Part shown: positions 8,514 to 18,809 of the stretch, piece after piece
Position numbering within the stretch: the stretch's first letter is position 1
Layout: each line of letters begins with the position of its first letter
Assembly: GCF_019754935.1 (NCBI RefSeq)
Contig: NZ_JAGSOA010000002.1
Span: 372,001-436,000 of the forward strand
Direction: 5' to 3'
Source: Corynebacterium parakroppenstedtii
GTDB lineage: Bacteria; Actinomycetota; Actinomycetes; Mycobacteriales; Mycobacteriaceae
Length of the DNA: 64,000 bases
The notes under the pieces: generated by a model
Told to the model about the DNA's origin: nothing
What the model saw: the letters and a program-made list of their open reading frames with translations, nothing else
The model's database searches: none
Program-made: the position numbers and the translations under genes

Positions 8514-10010
8514 CTAAAAAGCGAAACCTTCACCGCGATACGTCGTCCATGTATCGACGACTTCTCCGCCGGATACCACTAGAACCGAGTTCGTCCATTC
8601 CATCGCCTCTCCGGCTTTGGCATGACGGAGCCAGACCTTGTCGCCAATGGCCAAGCCATCGCTGGCGGGGCCGATCAGTGCAGTTTGGACTTCACCGGCA
8701 CCTTCTCGTGGAGCGAATTCCAGTTCTGTGGGGAAGTCGATGACAGGGAGTTTGTCGTGGCTAGGGGTTCCCGACGCGACACGCCCTCCGCCAGCCACGA
8801 CGATGATTCCTTTGCCGGGGCGTCGGATAACGGGTAATACGAACCAGCAGGCCGGGTGGGGTTGGAAACTGCGAAAATGATCGAGTAGGCCAGGGCCGAT
8901 AAGCCCGGAACCGGCGGCAATTTCCGTCACAGCGCTTTCCGTTCCCGTCGAGTCCAGTGAGCCGGTGCCGCCACCGTTGACGAACTCTAACTGATCGAGG
9001 CCCGCGGACATCAGGGCGAAATCGACACCATTGACAATTTCTTGTCGTCGGCTCGCAATTTCACCGCGGGACAGTGACTGCATGATTCGTCGTATCGTCG
9101 GCCTGACCCCAGTTCCCGCGTCGCCTTCGTCGGAAATTTGGCTTTCGAAGGCAAGGATTCCGACGACCTTCATGTTCTTTCGGCCCCAGATTTCTTTGAC
9201 GAAGGATTGCGCGTCGCGGATTCCATGGATGGGAGAGCGGAGTGCTCCGATTCGGAGCGAAAAGTCCTTGTCAATGGGCTGCGTTGTCCACAGTTTTGTC
9301 GCTTCTCCCGAAGACAGCCCGGGGATGTACATGCCGCGCCCAATCACGAGGGCAGCATCGACATCTAAACAGATGCGGAGTTCATGGCGGTTTTCCGGAT
9401 CGGTCACCGAATCGAGAAAATTGAGGTGCTCGGGCGAATCCGCAGTTAGTGTGATGGCGCGTGCGAGGTGTTCGTCGTTAGCAATCTCGTGCAAGGCATC
9501 TTTATCCGTGGATGGGGTACCCATGAGTACGTCATCTGTTACTCCTTCTTTCACCAGCCAAATGGCTTCCTGGAGTGAATAGGCCTGCACACCTGAAAAC
9601 CCCGGTTGAGCGAGGGCTTCCTTGATGGCGTTCTTCATCCTGAGAGATTTGCTGCTCACACGTATCGGTGTGCCATTGGATCGCGTCACCATGTCTTCGG
9701 CATTGGCACGGAAAGCATCCAAGTCCAGCACCGTGAGCGGAGCACTGTAGCGTGCAACGGCCTCGCGCACCTTTTGAGGAACGCCATAGTTATGGTGATA
9801 GACACTGCTTTGTGGAGCACTGGGTCGTAAACCATCTTTCATCGTCTCGACGATGACTCCGCCGCTTTTCCGCGCGCGCTCCGTGGCATCGTCTGCTGCA
9901 GAGAAGGCAGAGTTTAACCGACGCTTTGCTGCAGTGAACGCGTTGGACAATCGCGTTGATGCTTCACTATTCGATTGCGACGAGGACGGTGTTGATTTCG
10001 GGGAGTTCAT
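8514..10010 (-). CDS. PLP-dependent alanine racemase-fold enzyme (amino acid deaminase/aldolase-like)
   Basis: The protein (498 aa) contains an alanine racemase-type PLP barrel from about residue 90. The lysine expected to bind PLP is in RVSSKSLRM near residue 120, after LDLDAFRANAEDMV. A C-terminal beta domain includes GSGLIGPGLLDH and GKGIIVVAGGGRVASG. The resemblance is to the D-threonine aldolase/D-serine dehydratase group often named amino acid deaminase/aldolase. The substrate cannot be read from the sequence. The N-terminal 60 residues are extra, hydrophilic and charged. The gene converges on rarD across a hairpin terminator. Confidence 0.72.
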   Translation of the reverse strand: MNSPKSTPSSSQSNSEASTRLSNAFTAAKRRLNSAFSAADDATERARKSGGVIVETMKDGLRPSAPQSSVYHHNYGVPQKVREAVARYSAPLTVLDLDAFRANAEDMVTRSNGTPIRVSSKSLRMKNAIKEALAQPGFSGVQAYSLQEAIWLVKEGVTDDVLMGTPSTDKDALHEIANDEHLARAITLTADSPEHLNFLDSVTDPENRHELRICLDVDAALVIGRGMYIPGLSSGEATKLWTTQPIDKDFSLRIGALRSPIHGIRDAQSFVKEIWGRKNMKVVGILAFESQISDEGDAGTGVRPTIRRIMQSLSRGEIASRRQEIVNGVDFALMSAGLDQLEFVNGGGTGSLDSTGTESAVTEIAAGSGLIGPGLLDHFRSFQPHPACWFVLPVIRRPGKGIIVVAGGGRVASGTPSHDKLPVIDFPTELEFAPREGAGEVQTALIGPASDGLAIGDKVWLRHAKAGEAMEWTNSVLVVSGGEVVDTWTTYRGEGFAF

Positions 10011-10298
10011 GACGCCCTGCTTTCGTTCGGGTTGCTTTCACGGGTCGATGGTGTACGTGTGTGCTCTACCGTCGGGAGCCTCTCGCAGACCGTGCGTTGG
10101 AAAGACGCTCACGGTGCAGTGACGGCCCTGAGACGGAAACTGTGAAGTGATAGCAGTCACATTAACGGTTCTTGGAGTAGAGCGTGCGGTTTTTCTCGAA
10201 AAGACGGCAAATGCTCCAGAGAGAAGACCTATCGACGCGGGTGACGTCGCTACAAAAATGCCCTGACCTGGACACTCGACCACGCTAGAAATGCCCCC

Positions 10299-10304
10299 TA
10301 TGAT
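10299..10304 (+). promoter_or_regulatory. -10 element of leaderless dnaE promoter (candidate)
   Basis: TATGAT, 7 nt before the ATG at 10312. It overlaps two upstream in-frame ATGs (10291 and 10300), which supports the 10312 start. Confidence 0.5.
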
Positions 10305-10311
10305 CGCGAAC

Positions 10312-13300
10312 ATGGCCAATTCTTCCTTTGTTCACCTGCATAACCACACCGAGTATTCAATGCTCGACGGAATGGCCAAGGTTGACCTGCTGGTGGATGA
10401 AGTAAAACGGCAGAACATGCCGGCAGTCGGAATGACCGACCACGGCAACATGTTCGGATCCGACGCTTTCTACCGCGCCATGACGGCGAACGACATCAAG
10501 CCCATTATCGGCGTCGAATGCTATATGGCCCCCGACTCCCGCTTTAATAAAAAGCGCGTTCGGTGGGGTGAAGCCCACCAGAAGCGTGACGACGTGTCGG
10601 CCTCGGGCGCCTACCTGCACCAAACGATGATCGCGGAGAATGCCACCGGACTGAAAAACCTCTTTTACCTGTCCTCGATGGCGTCCTATGAGGGGCAGCT
10701 TGGTAAATGGCCTCGCATGGATGCCGAGCTGATCGCAGAGCATTCCGAAGGGATCATTGCCACGACGGCGTGCCCGTCGGGTGAAGTCCAAACCCGCCTC
10801 CGGCTTGGGCAGTTCGACGAAGCGCTCAAAGCGGCCGCCAAATGGCAGGACATTTATGGGAAAGACAATTATTTCCTCGAGCTCATGGACCACGGCATCG
10901 AGATCGAGCAGAGGGTCCGTAATGAGTTGTTAGAAATTGGCCGAAAGCTCAACATTCCTCCGCTGGTGACGAACGATTGCCACTATGTCACCAAGGATCA
11001 GGCCCGGTCACACGAAGTGATGCTCTGTGTGCAAACGGGTTCGACGATGAACGAACCCACCTTGGACCAAGGCGGTAACCGCTTTGCCTTCAACGGTGAC
11101 GGCTACTACCTGAAATCGGCCCGGGAGATGCGAGATACGTGGGACGACATGGTCCCCGGTGGGTGCGATAACACCTTGCTTATCGCTGAGCGCGTCGGGG
11201 ATTACAGCGAAATTTGGGAACCCCACACCCACGACCGGATGCCAAAGTATGACGTCCCGGAAGGCTACACGCCGACGTCGTGGCTAACTCACGAAGTTGA
11301 ACAAGGCCTGAAAAAGCGCTTCGAGGGTCAGCCCGTCCCACAGGAATACACCGACCGAGCCAAGTACGAAATCGGAGTCATCGATTTTAAGGGTTACCCC
11401 AGTTACTTCCTCGTCGTGGCCGATCTGATCAAGCACGCGCGCCAGGTCGGTATTCGTGTGGGGCCCGGCCGTGGCTCAGCTGCAGGGTCGCTGGTCGCGT
11501 ATGCGTTGACCATTACGAATATCGATCCGCTCCAGCACGGATTGTTGTTTGAGCGATTCCTTAATCCTGAGCGTCCGTCGGCACCTGATATCGATATCGA
11601 CTTCGACGATCGTCGCCGTGGTGAGATGATCCGTTACGCAGCAGATAACTGGGGAGAAGACAAGGTCGCTCAGGTTATTACCTTCGGCACAGTGAAGACG
11701 AAGCAGGCGTTGAAAGACTCTGCTCGCGCACATTTCGGGCAACCGGGTTTCCAAATGGCGGAGCGGATTACGAAGGCCCTGCCGGCGCCGATCATGGCGA
11801 AGGACATTCCTTTGTCCGGCATCGTCGATCCGGAGCACCCCCGTTATAGTGAGGCCGCTGAGGTTCGCCAGCTCATCGAAACTGATCCCGATGTGAAGAA
11901 GATTTTCGATACGGCTCGGGGTCTTGAGGGCGTCGTCCGTCAGGCCGGTGTTCACGCCTGTGCTGTGATTATGGCGTCGGTGCCATTGCTGGACCACATC
12001 CCCATGTGGAAGCGTGCCCAGGATGGGGCGATCATTACTGGTTGGCCGTACCCGGCGTGTGAGGCCATTGGCCTGTTGAAGATGGACTTCCTGGGGCTGC
12101 GAAACCTCACCGTTATCGGCGACTGCATCGAGAACATCAAAGAAAACAGGGGAGAGGACCTCGACCTTGAGGGTCTTTCTGTTGTCGACGAGCCGACGTA
12201 TGAGTTGCTTTCGCGCGGCGATACTCTCGGTGTGTTCCAGCTGGATAGTGGTGGTATGCGTGAGCTGCTCAAACGCATGGGACCAACCGAATTCTCGGAT
12301 ATTGTTGCGGCGTTGGCGCTGTATCGTCCAGGCCCGATGGGTGAGGGTGCGCACTGGTCCTACGCTGACCGCAAGAACGGGCGTGAAAAGATAACCCCGA
12401 TTCACCCGGAATTGGAGGAACCGCTTCGGGACATCCTGGCGGAGACCTACGGCCTGATTGTCTACCAGGAGCAGATCATGAAGATCTCGCAGAAGGTAGC
12501 CAATTATTCCGCGGGCCAAGCTGATAGCTTCCGAAAAGCGATGGGTAAGAAGAAGCCCGAGGTTCTGGCGAAAGAGCGTGTCAGTTTCGAAGCCGGAATG
12601 AAAGAGAACGGCTATTCGGACGACGCTATTAATACGCTGTGGAAAGTTATTCTTCCGTTCGCTGGTTACGCCTTTAACAAGTCTCACGCCGCCGGTTACG
12701 GATTAGTGTCCTTCTGGACGGCATATTTGAAGGCAAATTACACAGCCGAATACATGGCGGCTCTTTTGACGTCGGTGTCGGATAAGAAAGATAAGTCTGC
12801 CATTTATCTTTCGGATTGCCGTCATTTGGGTATTGATGTGTTGTCTCCCGACGTGAATTCGTCGAAATACACGTTCCAATCCGTCGGTAAAGATATTCGC
12901 TTTGGTCTCGGCGCTGTCCGCAATGTTGGTGAAGATGTCGTGGAGTCGATTGTCTCGACGCGACGGGAGAAAGGTGCGTTTAAAGACTTCACTGACTATT
13001 TGAATAAGATCGATACTATTGCGTGTAATCGACGAGTGACGGAATCGTTGATCAAAGCTGGCGCATTCGATTCCATGGGGCACCCGCGTAAAGGTCTTTA
13101 TTTGATCCATGAGGATGCGGTCGATTCTGTCACTTCAACTAAGAAGGCCGCGGATAAGGGGCAGTTCGATCTTTTCGCTGGTTTAGGTGGGGAAGCTGAG
13201 GAAGAGGATTCGGCCTTTTCCATTGAGGTTCCTGACCAGGAATGGGACCGTAAGCATAAGTTGGCTCTAGAGCGCGAAATGCTCGGGTTGTATGTCTCAG

Positions 13301-13890
13301 GACATCCGCTTGACGGGTATGAAGAGACATTAGCTGCTCAGACGGATACGCCACTGACCACCGTGCTGTCGGGTGAGCTGAAGGATAAACAGGACATCGT
13401 TATTGGCGGAATTATCTCCGCCGTGGATCGTCGTTTCTCCAAGAAAGATGGTTCGCCATGGGCCATTGTCACTATTGAGGACCATAATGGCGCTTCTGTG
13501 GATATCCTCGTTTTCAATAAACTCTATGCATTAGTGGCACCGCTCATTGTGGAAGACACGATTATTAAAGCTAAGGCGCATATTAAATATCGTGATGACC
13601 GGATGAGTGTCTTTTGTGATGACCTCACCCAAGCAGATTTGAGCCTCAATGGTGGTGGCAAAGGGAGTCCGCTGAAATTGAAGATGCGCACTGACCAATG
13701 CACTAAGGAGAATATTGCCCGGCTAAAGAAAGTTTTAGTCGAGAATAAGGGCGACTCCGATGTTTATTTGACCCTTGTCGACGGTGCCAACTCCACCATG
13801 ATGGTTCTGGGCAACCACCTGCGAGTTGACCGTTCGAGTTCTCTGATGGGTGATCTGAAAGCCATGTTGGGAGCTGGCATTGTGGCCTAG
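10312..13890 (+). CDS. dnaE: DNA polymerase III alpha subunit (DnaE1)
   Basis: This is the replicative C-family polymerase. An N-terminal PHP domain begins at residue 5 ([15 protein letters not shown]) and includes [10 protein letters not shown]. The palm carries the catalytic aspartates in PDIDIDFDD (about residue 425). The finger and beta-binding regions follow ([16 protein letters not shown]: [13 protein letters not shown]). A C-terminal OB-fold region starts near [15 protein letters not shown]. The 1192-aa length is typical of DnaE1. The start at 10312 gives the usual [11 protein letters not shown]-terminus and lies 7 nt after TATGAT; upstream ATGs at 10291 and 10300 are in frame. The 281-bp gap before it holds no convincing gene. 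Confidence 0.96.
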   Translation: MANSSFVHLHNHTEYSMLDGMAKVDLLVDEVKRQNMPAVGMTDHGNMFGSDAFYRAMTANDIKPIIGVECYMAPDSRFNKKRVRWGEAHQKRDDVSASGAYLHQTMIAENATGLKNLFYLSSMASYEGQLGKWPRMDAELIAEHSEGIIATTACPSGEVQTRLRLGQFDEALKAAAKWQDIYGKDNYFLELMDHGIEIEQRVRNELLEIGRKLNIPPLVTNDCHYVTKDQARSHEVMLCVQTGSTMNEPTLDQGGNRFAFNGDGYYLKSAREMRDTWDDMVPGGCDNTLLIAERVGDYSEIWEPHTHDRMPKYDVPEGYTPTSWLTHEVEQGLKKRFEGQPVPQEYTDRAKYEIGVIDFKGYPSYFLVVADLIKHARQVGIRVGPGRGSAAGSLVAYALTITNIDPLQHGLLFERFLNPERPSAPDIDIDFDDRRRGEMIRYAADNWGEDKVAQVITFGTVKTKQALKDSARAHFGQPGFQMAERITKALPAPIMAKDIPLSGIVDPEHPRYSEAAEVRQLIETDPDVKKIFDTARGLEGVVRQAGVHACAVIMASVPLLDHIPMWKRAQDGAIITGWPYPACEAIGLLKMDFLGLRNLTVIGDCIENIKENRGEDLDLEGLSVVDEPTYELLSRGDTLGVFQLDSGGMRELLKRMGPTEFSDIVAALALYRPGPMGEGAHWSYADRKNGREKITPIHPELEEPLRDILAETYGLIVYQEQIMKISQKVANYSAGQADSFRKAMGKKKPEVLAKERVSFEAGMKENGYSDDAINTLWKVILPFAGYAFNKSHAAGYGLVSFWTAYLKANYTAEYMAALLTSVSDKKDKSAIYLSDCRHLGIDVLSPDVNSSKYTFQSVGKDIRFGLGAVRNVGEDVVESIVSTRREKGAFKDFTDYLNKIDTIACNRRVTESLIKAGAFDSMGHPRKGLYLIHEDAVDSVTSTKKAADKGQFDLFAGLGGEAEEEDSAFSIEVPDQEWDRKHKLALEREMLGLYVSGHPLDGYEETLAAQTDTPLTTVLSGELKDKQDIVIGGIISAVDRRFSKKDGSPWAIVTIEDHNGASVDILVFNKLYALVAPLIVEDTIIKAKAHIKYRDDRMSVFCDDLTQADLSLNGGGKGSPLKLKMRTDQCTKENIARLKKVLVENKGDSDVYLTLVDGANSTMMVLGNHLRVDRSSSLMGDLKAMLGAGIVA

Positions 13891-13906
13891 TCGTTTCTAA
13901 TGGCTA

Positions 13907-13945
13907 ACTCCCTAGGTCGATAGTTTCAGTGTTGACCTAGGGAGT
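13907..13945. terminator. Long inverted repeat between convergent dnaE and treZ
   Basis: A perfect 12-bp dyad, ACTCCCTAGGTC (13907-13918) and GACCTAGGGAGT (13934-13945), has a 15-nt loop and lies 16 bp after the dnaE stop. There is no U-run on either side. It probably acts as a bidirectional terminator or mRNA-end stabiliser, but a protein-binding role is possible. Confidence 0.6.
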
Positions 13946-13995
13946 CTGAATATCCCCTACTGGGCTGGCCTATCGTGTTGGCTCAATGTGCCGAC

Positions 13996-16179
13996 CTATC
14001 GCGCAACAATGATCGTTTCCCAAGGGGCTAGCGTGACGCGTGTTTTCTCGTCTTTACCAGCGCTTTTATCCTCGGCCGACGTCTCCGGAGCGGTTGCCGT
14101 GTCCGTTCGTGACGACGCTTCTTTTCCTCCCGACGCACCAAACCGGAAGATGACATTCCAGTCGTTAATATCGCTGCCGTGGGGGAGTGGAACCTCAGCT
14201 GGCTCGTCGGCAAGGTTGATGAAGGCAGATATGGCGTTTTCTCCGTCGGCCTGGGCCGATGCTGTGTTACCCCCACCGGCAGGGACAGCCGTATTCGTGA
14301 CGGGAGAGAACCTATCTACCCGGATCCACCTACCGCGTCCCGGTGATTCGTCGACAACCGGCGGGGTTGAGAGTGCTCCCGAGGCATTGACATCGGCTCC
14401 GTGAGCTGCCGCGGCAGGGTTTCCGCTATCGTCATGCCAGGACACTGAGATGGACGCGAAGTTCCCTGAGCGCAGGAGAGGGAAATCTTCCCTCATTGCG
14501 ATCAGCTTCCGGTACGCATCATGGATGGCCTGATGAGAACCCTCCGTGAGCTCGTCCCAATCTAACCGCGCGGAGTCGAATGTTGATTGCGCAGACGGGT
14601 CAGGCACGGCGTCGTCACTCCATCCCGCGCGTGCGAATTCGCGCTTGCGCCCCTCCTTGGTCAACTCATTAAGTTCATCGGATTCATGCGAAGCAAAGAA
14701 CGGAAATGGTGTGGAGGCACCCCACTCCTCGCCTTCAAAGAGCATGGGCGTGTAGGGAGAAGTGAAAACAAGCGCTGCTTTTGCGACTTGCTGCTCCGGC
14801 GTGAGATTCATGCTCGGCCGGTCGCCGGCGGCGCGGTTGCCAGTCTGATCGTGAGTCGTCGTATATGTGACAAAGGACGACGCGGGTTGTGTCGCATGGT
14901 GGATCGGCCGCCCATGCGTCCGGCCACGGAACTGCGAATAGCGGCCATCATGCCAGAAGGCGCGGGTTAATGCCGTAGCAAGAACCTGGGGAGAGCCGAA
15001 ATCGCCATAGTAGGCGTGGTGTTCACCGGAGACCGCCGAATGAATGGCGTGGTGGACATCATCACACCATTGGCCAGCCAACCCATAGCCGCCGGCTGCG
15101 ACGGGGCTCACGATCCGCGGATCATTTTGGTCTGATTCCGCGATGAGCGTGCGGGGAATACCGGTACGGGCTGTCACGTCCCGCGCCACGTCGTTCATCT
15201 GCTCCAGGATCGGGTGGGCACCCGGGTCGTTGAACGCGTGAACAGCGTCGAGCCGTAGAGCATCGATACGGAACTCGGTGAACCAGCGCCGGATCGCGTC
15301 CATGATCAGGCGCCGGACAGTGTCTGAATGATCACCGACGAGGTTGACTACCTCGCCCCACCCGGTTGAACCGCCTGAGGTGTAGGGCGCGAACGCGCCG
15401 CCATAATATCCGTCCGGGCCGAAATGGTTATAGACGACATCAAGGCATACTGCCATGCCATGCTGGTGGGCCTCATCAACCAATTTCCGCAGACCATCCG
15501 GCCCGCCGTATGACTCTTGGACGGAAAACCAATTGGTCCCGTCATAACCCCAGTTCCGCGTGCCTCCGAACGGAGCGACAGGCATGAGCTCAATCGTCGT
15601 TACCCCCAAATCCTTGAGGTAAGGGAGCTTCCCGATGAGTCCGTCGAATGTTCCTTCGGGAGTAAAAGTTCCGACGTGAAGCTCGTAGAGGACGGATCCT
15701 TCCAAGGGGCGGCCACGCCACTGGGTGCAGGTGAATTCGTATGTGGGCTCCCATATTTCACTGAATCCGTGGACGCCGTCCGGTTGTCGTTCGGAACACG
15801 GGTCAGGAAACGGCCCGACCCATTCAATAGCATCGCTATCCTTGCCCGACTCTGTGTCGTCGCTGGCAGCGGGATCGGTGGTGACGGAGAAGGCGTACCG
15901 GTCACCGGGTTGTGCCGGGATATCGGAGATCCACCATTCCCCGGTGCGATGCAAGGGATAGATCACTGTGTCGGCGTCACTGGTGATGCCGTCGGATTCT
16001 GTAGGAGTCGACGCGGTAAGTGTCGACGAACTATGCCCGCGTGAGCTGGAACTGTCTTGTTGTCCATGAAGGCGCCGCACATGAACACGTGCGGCGGTGG
16101 CGTCGGGCGACCACAAACGGAAATAGCGTTCCGGGGATGTTGTGGTCTCGGTGGATTGGGCGGGCCTGGTGTTTTCCAT
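13996..16179 (-). CDS. treZ: Malto-oligosyltrehalose trehalohydrolase
   Basis: This enzyme releases trehalose from maltooligosyl-trehalose made by TreY (20265-22787). It is a GH13 enzyme with an N-terminal beta domain containing FRLWSPDATAARVHV. The barrel carries the nucleophile Asp in RIDALRLDAVHAF, the acid Glu in RTLIAESDQND, and the third carboxylate in TTTHDQTGN. VLYELHVGTFTPEGTFDG and GVTTIELMPVAPFGGTRNWGYDG are classic TreZ/GlgB-type motifs. At 727 aa it is longer than the usual 580-600 because of Ser/Thr/Ala-rich inserts near residues 40-70 and in the C-terminal region. The ATG lies 6 nt after TACCCT without a ribosome-binding site. Confidence 0.92.
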   Translation of the reverse strand: MENTRPAQSTETTTSPERYFRLWSPDATAARVHVRRLHGQQDSSSSRGHSSSTLTASTPTESDGITSDADTVIYPLHRTGEWWISDIPAQPGDRYAFSVTTDPAASDDTESGKDSDAIEWVGPFPDPCSERQPDGVHGFSEIWEPTYEFTCTQWRGRPLEGSVLYELHVGTFTPEGTFDGLIGKLPYLKDLGVTTIELMPVAPFGGTRNWGYDGTNWFSVQESYGGPDGLRKLVDEAHQHGMAVCLDVVYNHFGPDGYYGGAFAPYTSGGSTGWGEVVNLVGDHSDTVRRLIMDAIRRWFTEFRIDALRLDAVHAFNDPGAHPILEQMNDVARDVTARTGIPRTLIAESDQNDPRIVSPVAAGGYGLAGQWCDDVHHAIHSAVSGEHHAYYGDFGSPQVLATALTRAFWHDGRYSQFRGRTHGRPIHHATQPASSFVTYTTTHDQTGNRAAGDRPSMNLTPEQQVAKAALVFTSPYTPMLFEGEEWGASTPFPFFASHESDELNELTKEGRKREFARAGWSDDAVPDPSAQSTFDSARLDWDELTEGSHQAIHDAYRKLIAMREDFPLLRSGNFASISVSWHDDSGNPAAAAHGADVNASGALSTPPVVDESPGRGRWIRVDRFSPVTNTAVPAGGGNTASAQADGENAISAFINLADEPAEVPLPHGSDINDWNVIFRFGASGGKEASSRTDTATAPETSAEDKSAGKDEKTRVTLAPWETIIVAR

Positions 16180-16185
16180 ATATCT

Positions 16186-16191
16186 AGGGTA
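16186..16191 (-). promoter_or_regulatory. -10 element of leaderless treZ promoter (candidate)
   Basis: TACCCT on the minus strand, 6 nt before the treZ ATG at 16179. No Shine-Dalgarno sequence is seen. Confidence 0.35.
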
Positions 16192-16242
16192 GGGGATTTA
16201 TGCCGGGGAGAGCAGGTCAGTTCTCAGCGAGCAGGCCAGCTT

Positions 16243-16248
16243 TACAAT
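16243..16248 (+). promoter_or_regulatory. -10 element of leaderless yigZ promoter (candidate)
   Basis: TACAAT, 8 nt before the ATG at 16257. The treZ-yigZ divergent region is only 77 bp, so the two promoters nearly abut. Confidence 0.4.
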
Positions 16249-16256
16249 AAATTCTT

Positions 16257-17018
16257 ATGAGCACCCAGCCGTCGTATGTCGTCCCGCGGGATTATCGGGA
16301 CTACACCACTGAGCAGGAAATCAAACGATCACGTTTTATTTGTCATCTTCGGCGAGCTGACTCAGAGGATGATGCGCGCAAGCATATTGCTAATATTCGT
16401 AAGGCATACCCCGATGCTCGTCATCATTGCACTGCGTTTATTACCGCGGCGTCAGATGAAGCTGATGACATGCCGGACAAGGTGAATGCACCACTGATGC
16501 TCGTTGAGCGTTCCTCCGACGACGGCGAACCTGCAGGAACGGCGGGTCAGCCGATGCTCAATGTCCTGCGCGAATCGGGAATTACCAACGTGTGCGCAGT
16601 CGTCGTCCGATATTTTGGTGGAACCAAGCTGGGGGCGGGCGGTCTGGTGCGCGCCTACTCAGATTCGGTGGCGCAGACAGTATCTGTAGCACCGACATCG
16701 CGACGTCGTCGTGCTTTACGCATTACCTTTATTGTTTCGATTTCCGACGCAGGCCGCGTGGAATCGGCGCTCCGCAGCGATGACTGGTCAGTAGAACCCA
16801 CTGTGTACGGGGCGGGTGCGCCTGAGGACGCACATCCACTGGATACAAATTCAACGCAGCGCAACGAGGGTAGCGGGGATAGCGGAAACATCGCGCAGAT
16901 CAACGTCGTCGTTTCCCCAAGCGATGTCGATGCCGTGGTATCTGCAGTAGCCGCATTAACGCAAGGGGTATTCAATGCCTATGAAACCGGAATAACATGG
17001 AGAGAAAGTTCCACCTAA
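16257..17018 (+). CDS. yigZ: YigZ/IMPACT family protein
   Basis: This is a UPF0029 (Impact N-terminal domain) protein. The N-terminal domain (about residues 10-130) contains IKRSRFICHLRRA, ARHHCTAFI, SDDGEPAGTAGQPML and VVRYFGGTKLGAGGLVRAYSDS, all hallmark family motifs. A less conserved C-terminal EF-G domain IV-like region follows (about 150-253), with an acidic, low-complexity insert near 195-215. The eukaryotic relative IMPACT regulates translation initiation; the bacterial role is unsettled. The start ATG follows a TACAAT hexamer by 8 nt. The siderophore-binding gene starts 6 nt after the stop and is probably cotranscribed. Confidence 0.88.
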   Translation: MSTQPSYVVPRDYRDYTTEQEIKRSRFICHLRRADSEDDARKHIANIRKAYPDARHHCTAFITAASDEADDMPDKVNAPLMLVERSSDDGEPAGTAGQPMLNVLRESGITNVCAVVVRYFGGTKLGAGGLVRAYSDSVAQTVSVAPTSRRRRALRITFIVSISDAGRVESALRSDDWSVEPTVYGAGAPEDAHPLDTNSTQRNEGSGDSGNIAQINVVVSPSDVDAVVSAVAALTQGVFNAYETGITWRESST

Positions 17019-17024
17019 GGTCTC

Positions 17025-18109
17025 ATGCTGCCAGAAAGTGACGGTTCGGCTGTGAACGGGTCCGCATCTCAAAACCAGACAAGTAAAACCGGCGGTCGTG
17101 TTGGGCGGCCCGATCCCGAGCCCGGACGTCCGGGAATAAACCGCCGCTCATTTCTTCGTGTCGCAGGAGCCAGCTTTATTGCGGCAGCGGGTTGGGGGCT
17201 CGCTGCATGTTCCTCAGATTCGTCAGATGATTCCGCAGGACAATCGTCGGGAGCTAACCAGAAAGGATCGAAGGGGAAAGACAGCCGCGTCGCTGCCGTA
17301 GGAATGGGTGATGGAGACACTCTTATAGCGTTGGGAATTATCCCCGTGATAACTACCTCGTACGGTGTTCAGCCGAAGGCTCTCAACAGTTGGACGCGCG
17401 AGGCTTTACAGTCGCGGAATATTCATGATTTCCCCATCGTCTTGGATAGTACTCAAGAAGCATTCTCAACATCCGTGCTTGAGACGATTGCCCACAAAAA
17501 TCCGTCTTTAATTATGGCGATCAATACGGCAGTAGATAAACAAGCTCATCAGCGTCTTTCTGCCATCGCGCCGATTGCAACACACTCCGATAAGTACCAG
17601 GACTACGAAATTCCTTGGGATGAACAGATTAAAGAAGTATGTAGAGCTGTTGATGAGGAAGGGGAAGCAAGCAAGCTGATCGCAAAAGTAAAGGAGTCTT
17701 TTAAGAAATACCGAGACAAGCACCCCGACATCCAGAACAAAAAGGCTGCCATCGTCATGCCATACGATGGTAAAGCCGCTGTTTACGATGATTCGGCGGG
17801 TCGGGGACAATTTGTAACGAATATGGGATACACCATCCCTCAATCGGTTCAAGGGGACGGCTCTGGCGGCCAGAGTTCGGCGTTCTACCACGAAATATCG
17901 GCCGAAAACTATGACATCTTCCGAGGTCTCGACAAACTTTTCGTCATTGATTACGCAGGAAAAGCGAGGCATTTCTCCACGACCCTGTGTTCAGCTCACT
18001 CGACGTAGCGCAGGAAGGCCGCACTCAAGTTCTCCAAGAAGAACTCGGAACAGCCATGAGCATGCCAAACCCCCTGTCCGTCCCCTGGGCACTATCAAAA
18101 ATCGGGTGA
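17025..18109 (+). pseudogene. Iron-siderophore ABC transporter substrate-binding lipoprotein, frameshifted
   Basis: The open frame from 17025 to 18008 gives a FecB/FepB-type periplasmic-binding protein. It has a Tat-type signal (NRRSFLRVAG), lipobox LAACS, then VAAVGMGDGDTLIALGIIP and EALQSRNIHDFPIVLDS. After VIDYAGK the frame goes astray and stops at 18008. From about 17969 another frame continues the family sequence (AFLHDPVFSSLDVAQEGRTQ, later AMSMPNPLSVPWAL) to TGA at 18107-18109. A single missing base near 17964-17970 explains both. The intact protein would be about 361 aa. This is either a true loss of function or a sequencing error. No permease or ATPase genes are adjacent. Confidence 0.8.
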
Positions 18110-18121
18110 CCATTTCTTCGC

Positions 18122-18127
18122 TAGAGT
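18122..18127 (+). promoter_or_regulatory. -10 element of leaderless small membrane protein gene (candidate)
   Basis: TAGAGT, 6 nt before the ATG at 18134. Confidence 0.4.
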
Positions 18128-18133
18128 GTAAGC

Positions 18134-18370
18134 ATGAGTTCTCAGGTTGATCGATACGTCGCAGCCTCACCCGCACAACGTAAAGCTGATGTGAGAAAAT
18201 ACTCCGCCCGCGGCGCCATTTTCGCCGGTGTCGGAATTATCGCGCTGATTACCAGCGCAGTAGCAAGTTCGACATTCTTCATCATTATCAGCATTCTCAT
18301 CGTTGCCGCTGGAGCATGGGATGGCTACAAAGTCATGAAAATCCTCAAGCACGAAGATACGTGGACATAA
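18134..18370 (+). CDS. Small two-helix membrane protein
   Basis: The 78-residue product has two hydrophobic segments, about 26-45 (GAIFAGVGIIALITSAVA) and 46-63, between charged ends. The second half resembles short uncharacterised actinobacterial membrane proteins. I do not assign a family. The ATG has no Shine-Dalgarno sequence but lies 6 nt after TAGAGT. The S4-domain gene starts 9 nt after the stop, so the two are probably cotranscribed. Confidence 0.7.
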   Translation: MSSQVDRYVAASPAQRKADVRKYSARGAIFAGVGIIALITSAVASSTFFIIISILIVAAGAWDGYKVMKILKHEDTWT

Positions 18371-18379
18371 AACCTGGTC

Positions 18380-18781
18380 ATGTCACCGACGAAACACAGC
18401 TCCGCAGCGGACAACACCTCCGCTGTTCGTACCGACATATGGGTATGGGCTGTCCGCCTATACAAAACCCGCACCGCTGCCACCGGCGCAGTCCGTGCTG
18501 GCCACGTCAAAGTCAACGGCAAACAAATCAAACCGGCACAAACAGTCGTCCCTGGCGACACTGTTCGCGCATGGTCACATCACCGGGAATTCATTGTCGA
18601 AGTCGTCAAAACTCCCACCAAACGTGTAGGCGCAGCCGTAGCACGAGAATGCTATATCGACCATTCCCCGCCACCACCATCACCCGAAATACTTGCGTCC
18701 ATGCCGCGCCGGGATCGTGGTGCTGGCCGTCCCACTAAGAAAGAGCGTCGGCAAATGGAGAAGCTGCGGGGACGTCGGTAA
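18380..18781 (+). CDS. hslR: S4-domain RNA-binding protein, Hsp15 type
   Basis: This 133-aa protein opens with the S4 fold: VRTDIWVWAVRLYKTRTAAT, then AVRAGHVKVNGKQIKPAQTVVPGDTV at about residues 40-66. E. coli Hsp15 binds free 50S subunits carrying nascent chains and helps recycle stalled ribosomes; a similar role is inferred here. The C-terminus is basic (GRPTKKERRQMEKLRGRR), typical of the family and suited to RNA contact. It follows the small membrane protein gene by 9 nt and converges on an unlisted 49-codon gene. Confidence 0.85.
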   Translation: MSPTKHSSAADNTSAVRTDIWVWAVRLYKTRTAATGAVRAGHVKVNGKQIKPAQTVVPGDTVRAWSHHREFIVEVVKTPTKRVGAAVARECYIDHSPPPPSPEILASMPRRDRGAGRPTKKERRQMEKLRGRR

Positions 18782-18809
18782 AGACCTAATCAGAAGATGG
18801 GCGCTTAGT

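Noticed and set aside
10146..10161. AGTGA-N6-TCACA, a GlxR-like site upstream of dnaE
   Set aside because: One mismatch to the palindrome and no other support; expected by chance at this degeneracy. The site at 25176 is much better.
10038..10319. 93-codon minus-strand frame in the gap before dnaE
   Set aside because: No ribosome-binding site, no recognisable motif, and it runs into the dnaE start and its -10 box.
11476..12687. 403-codon open frame on the minus strand inside dnaE
   Set aside because: It lies wholly antisense to conserved dnaE codons and its translation (Arg/His/Leu-rich, no domains) is typical of a shadow frame in GC-rich DNA.
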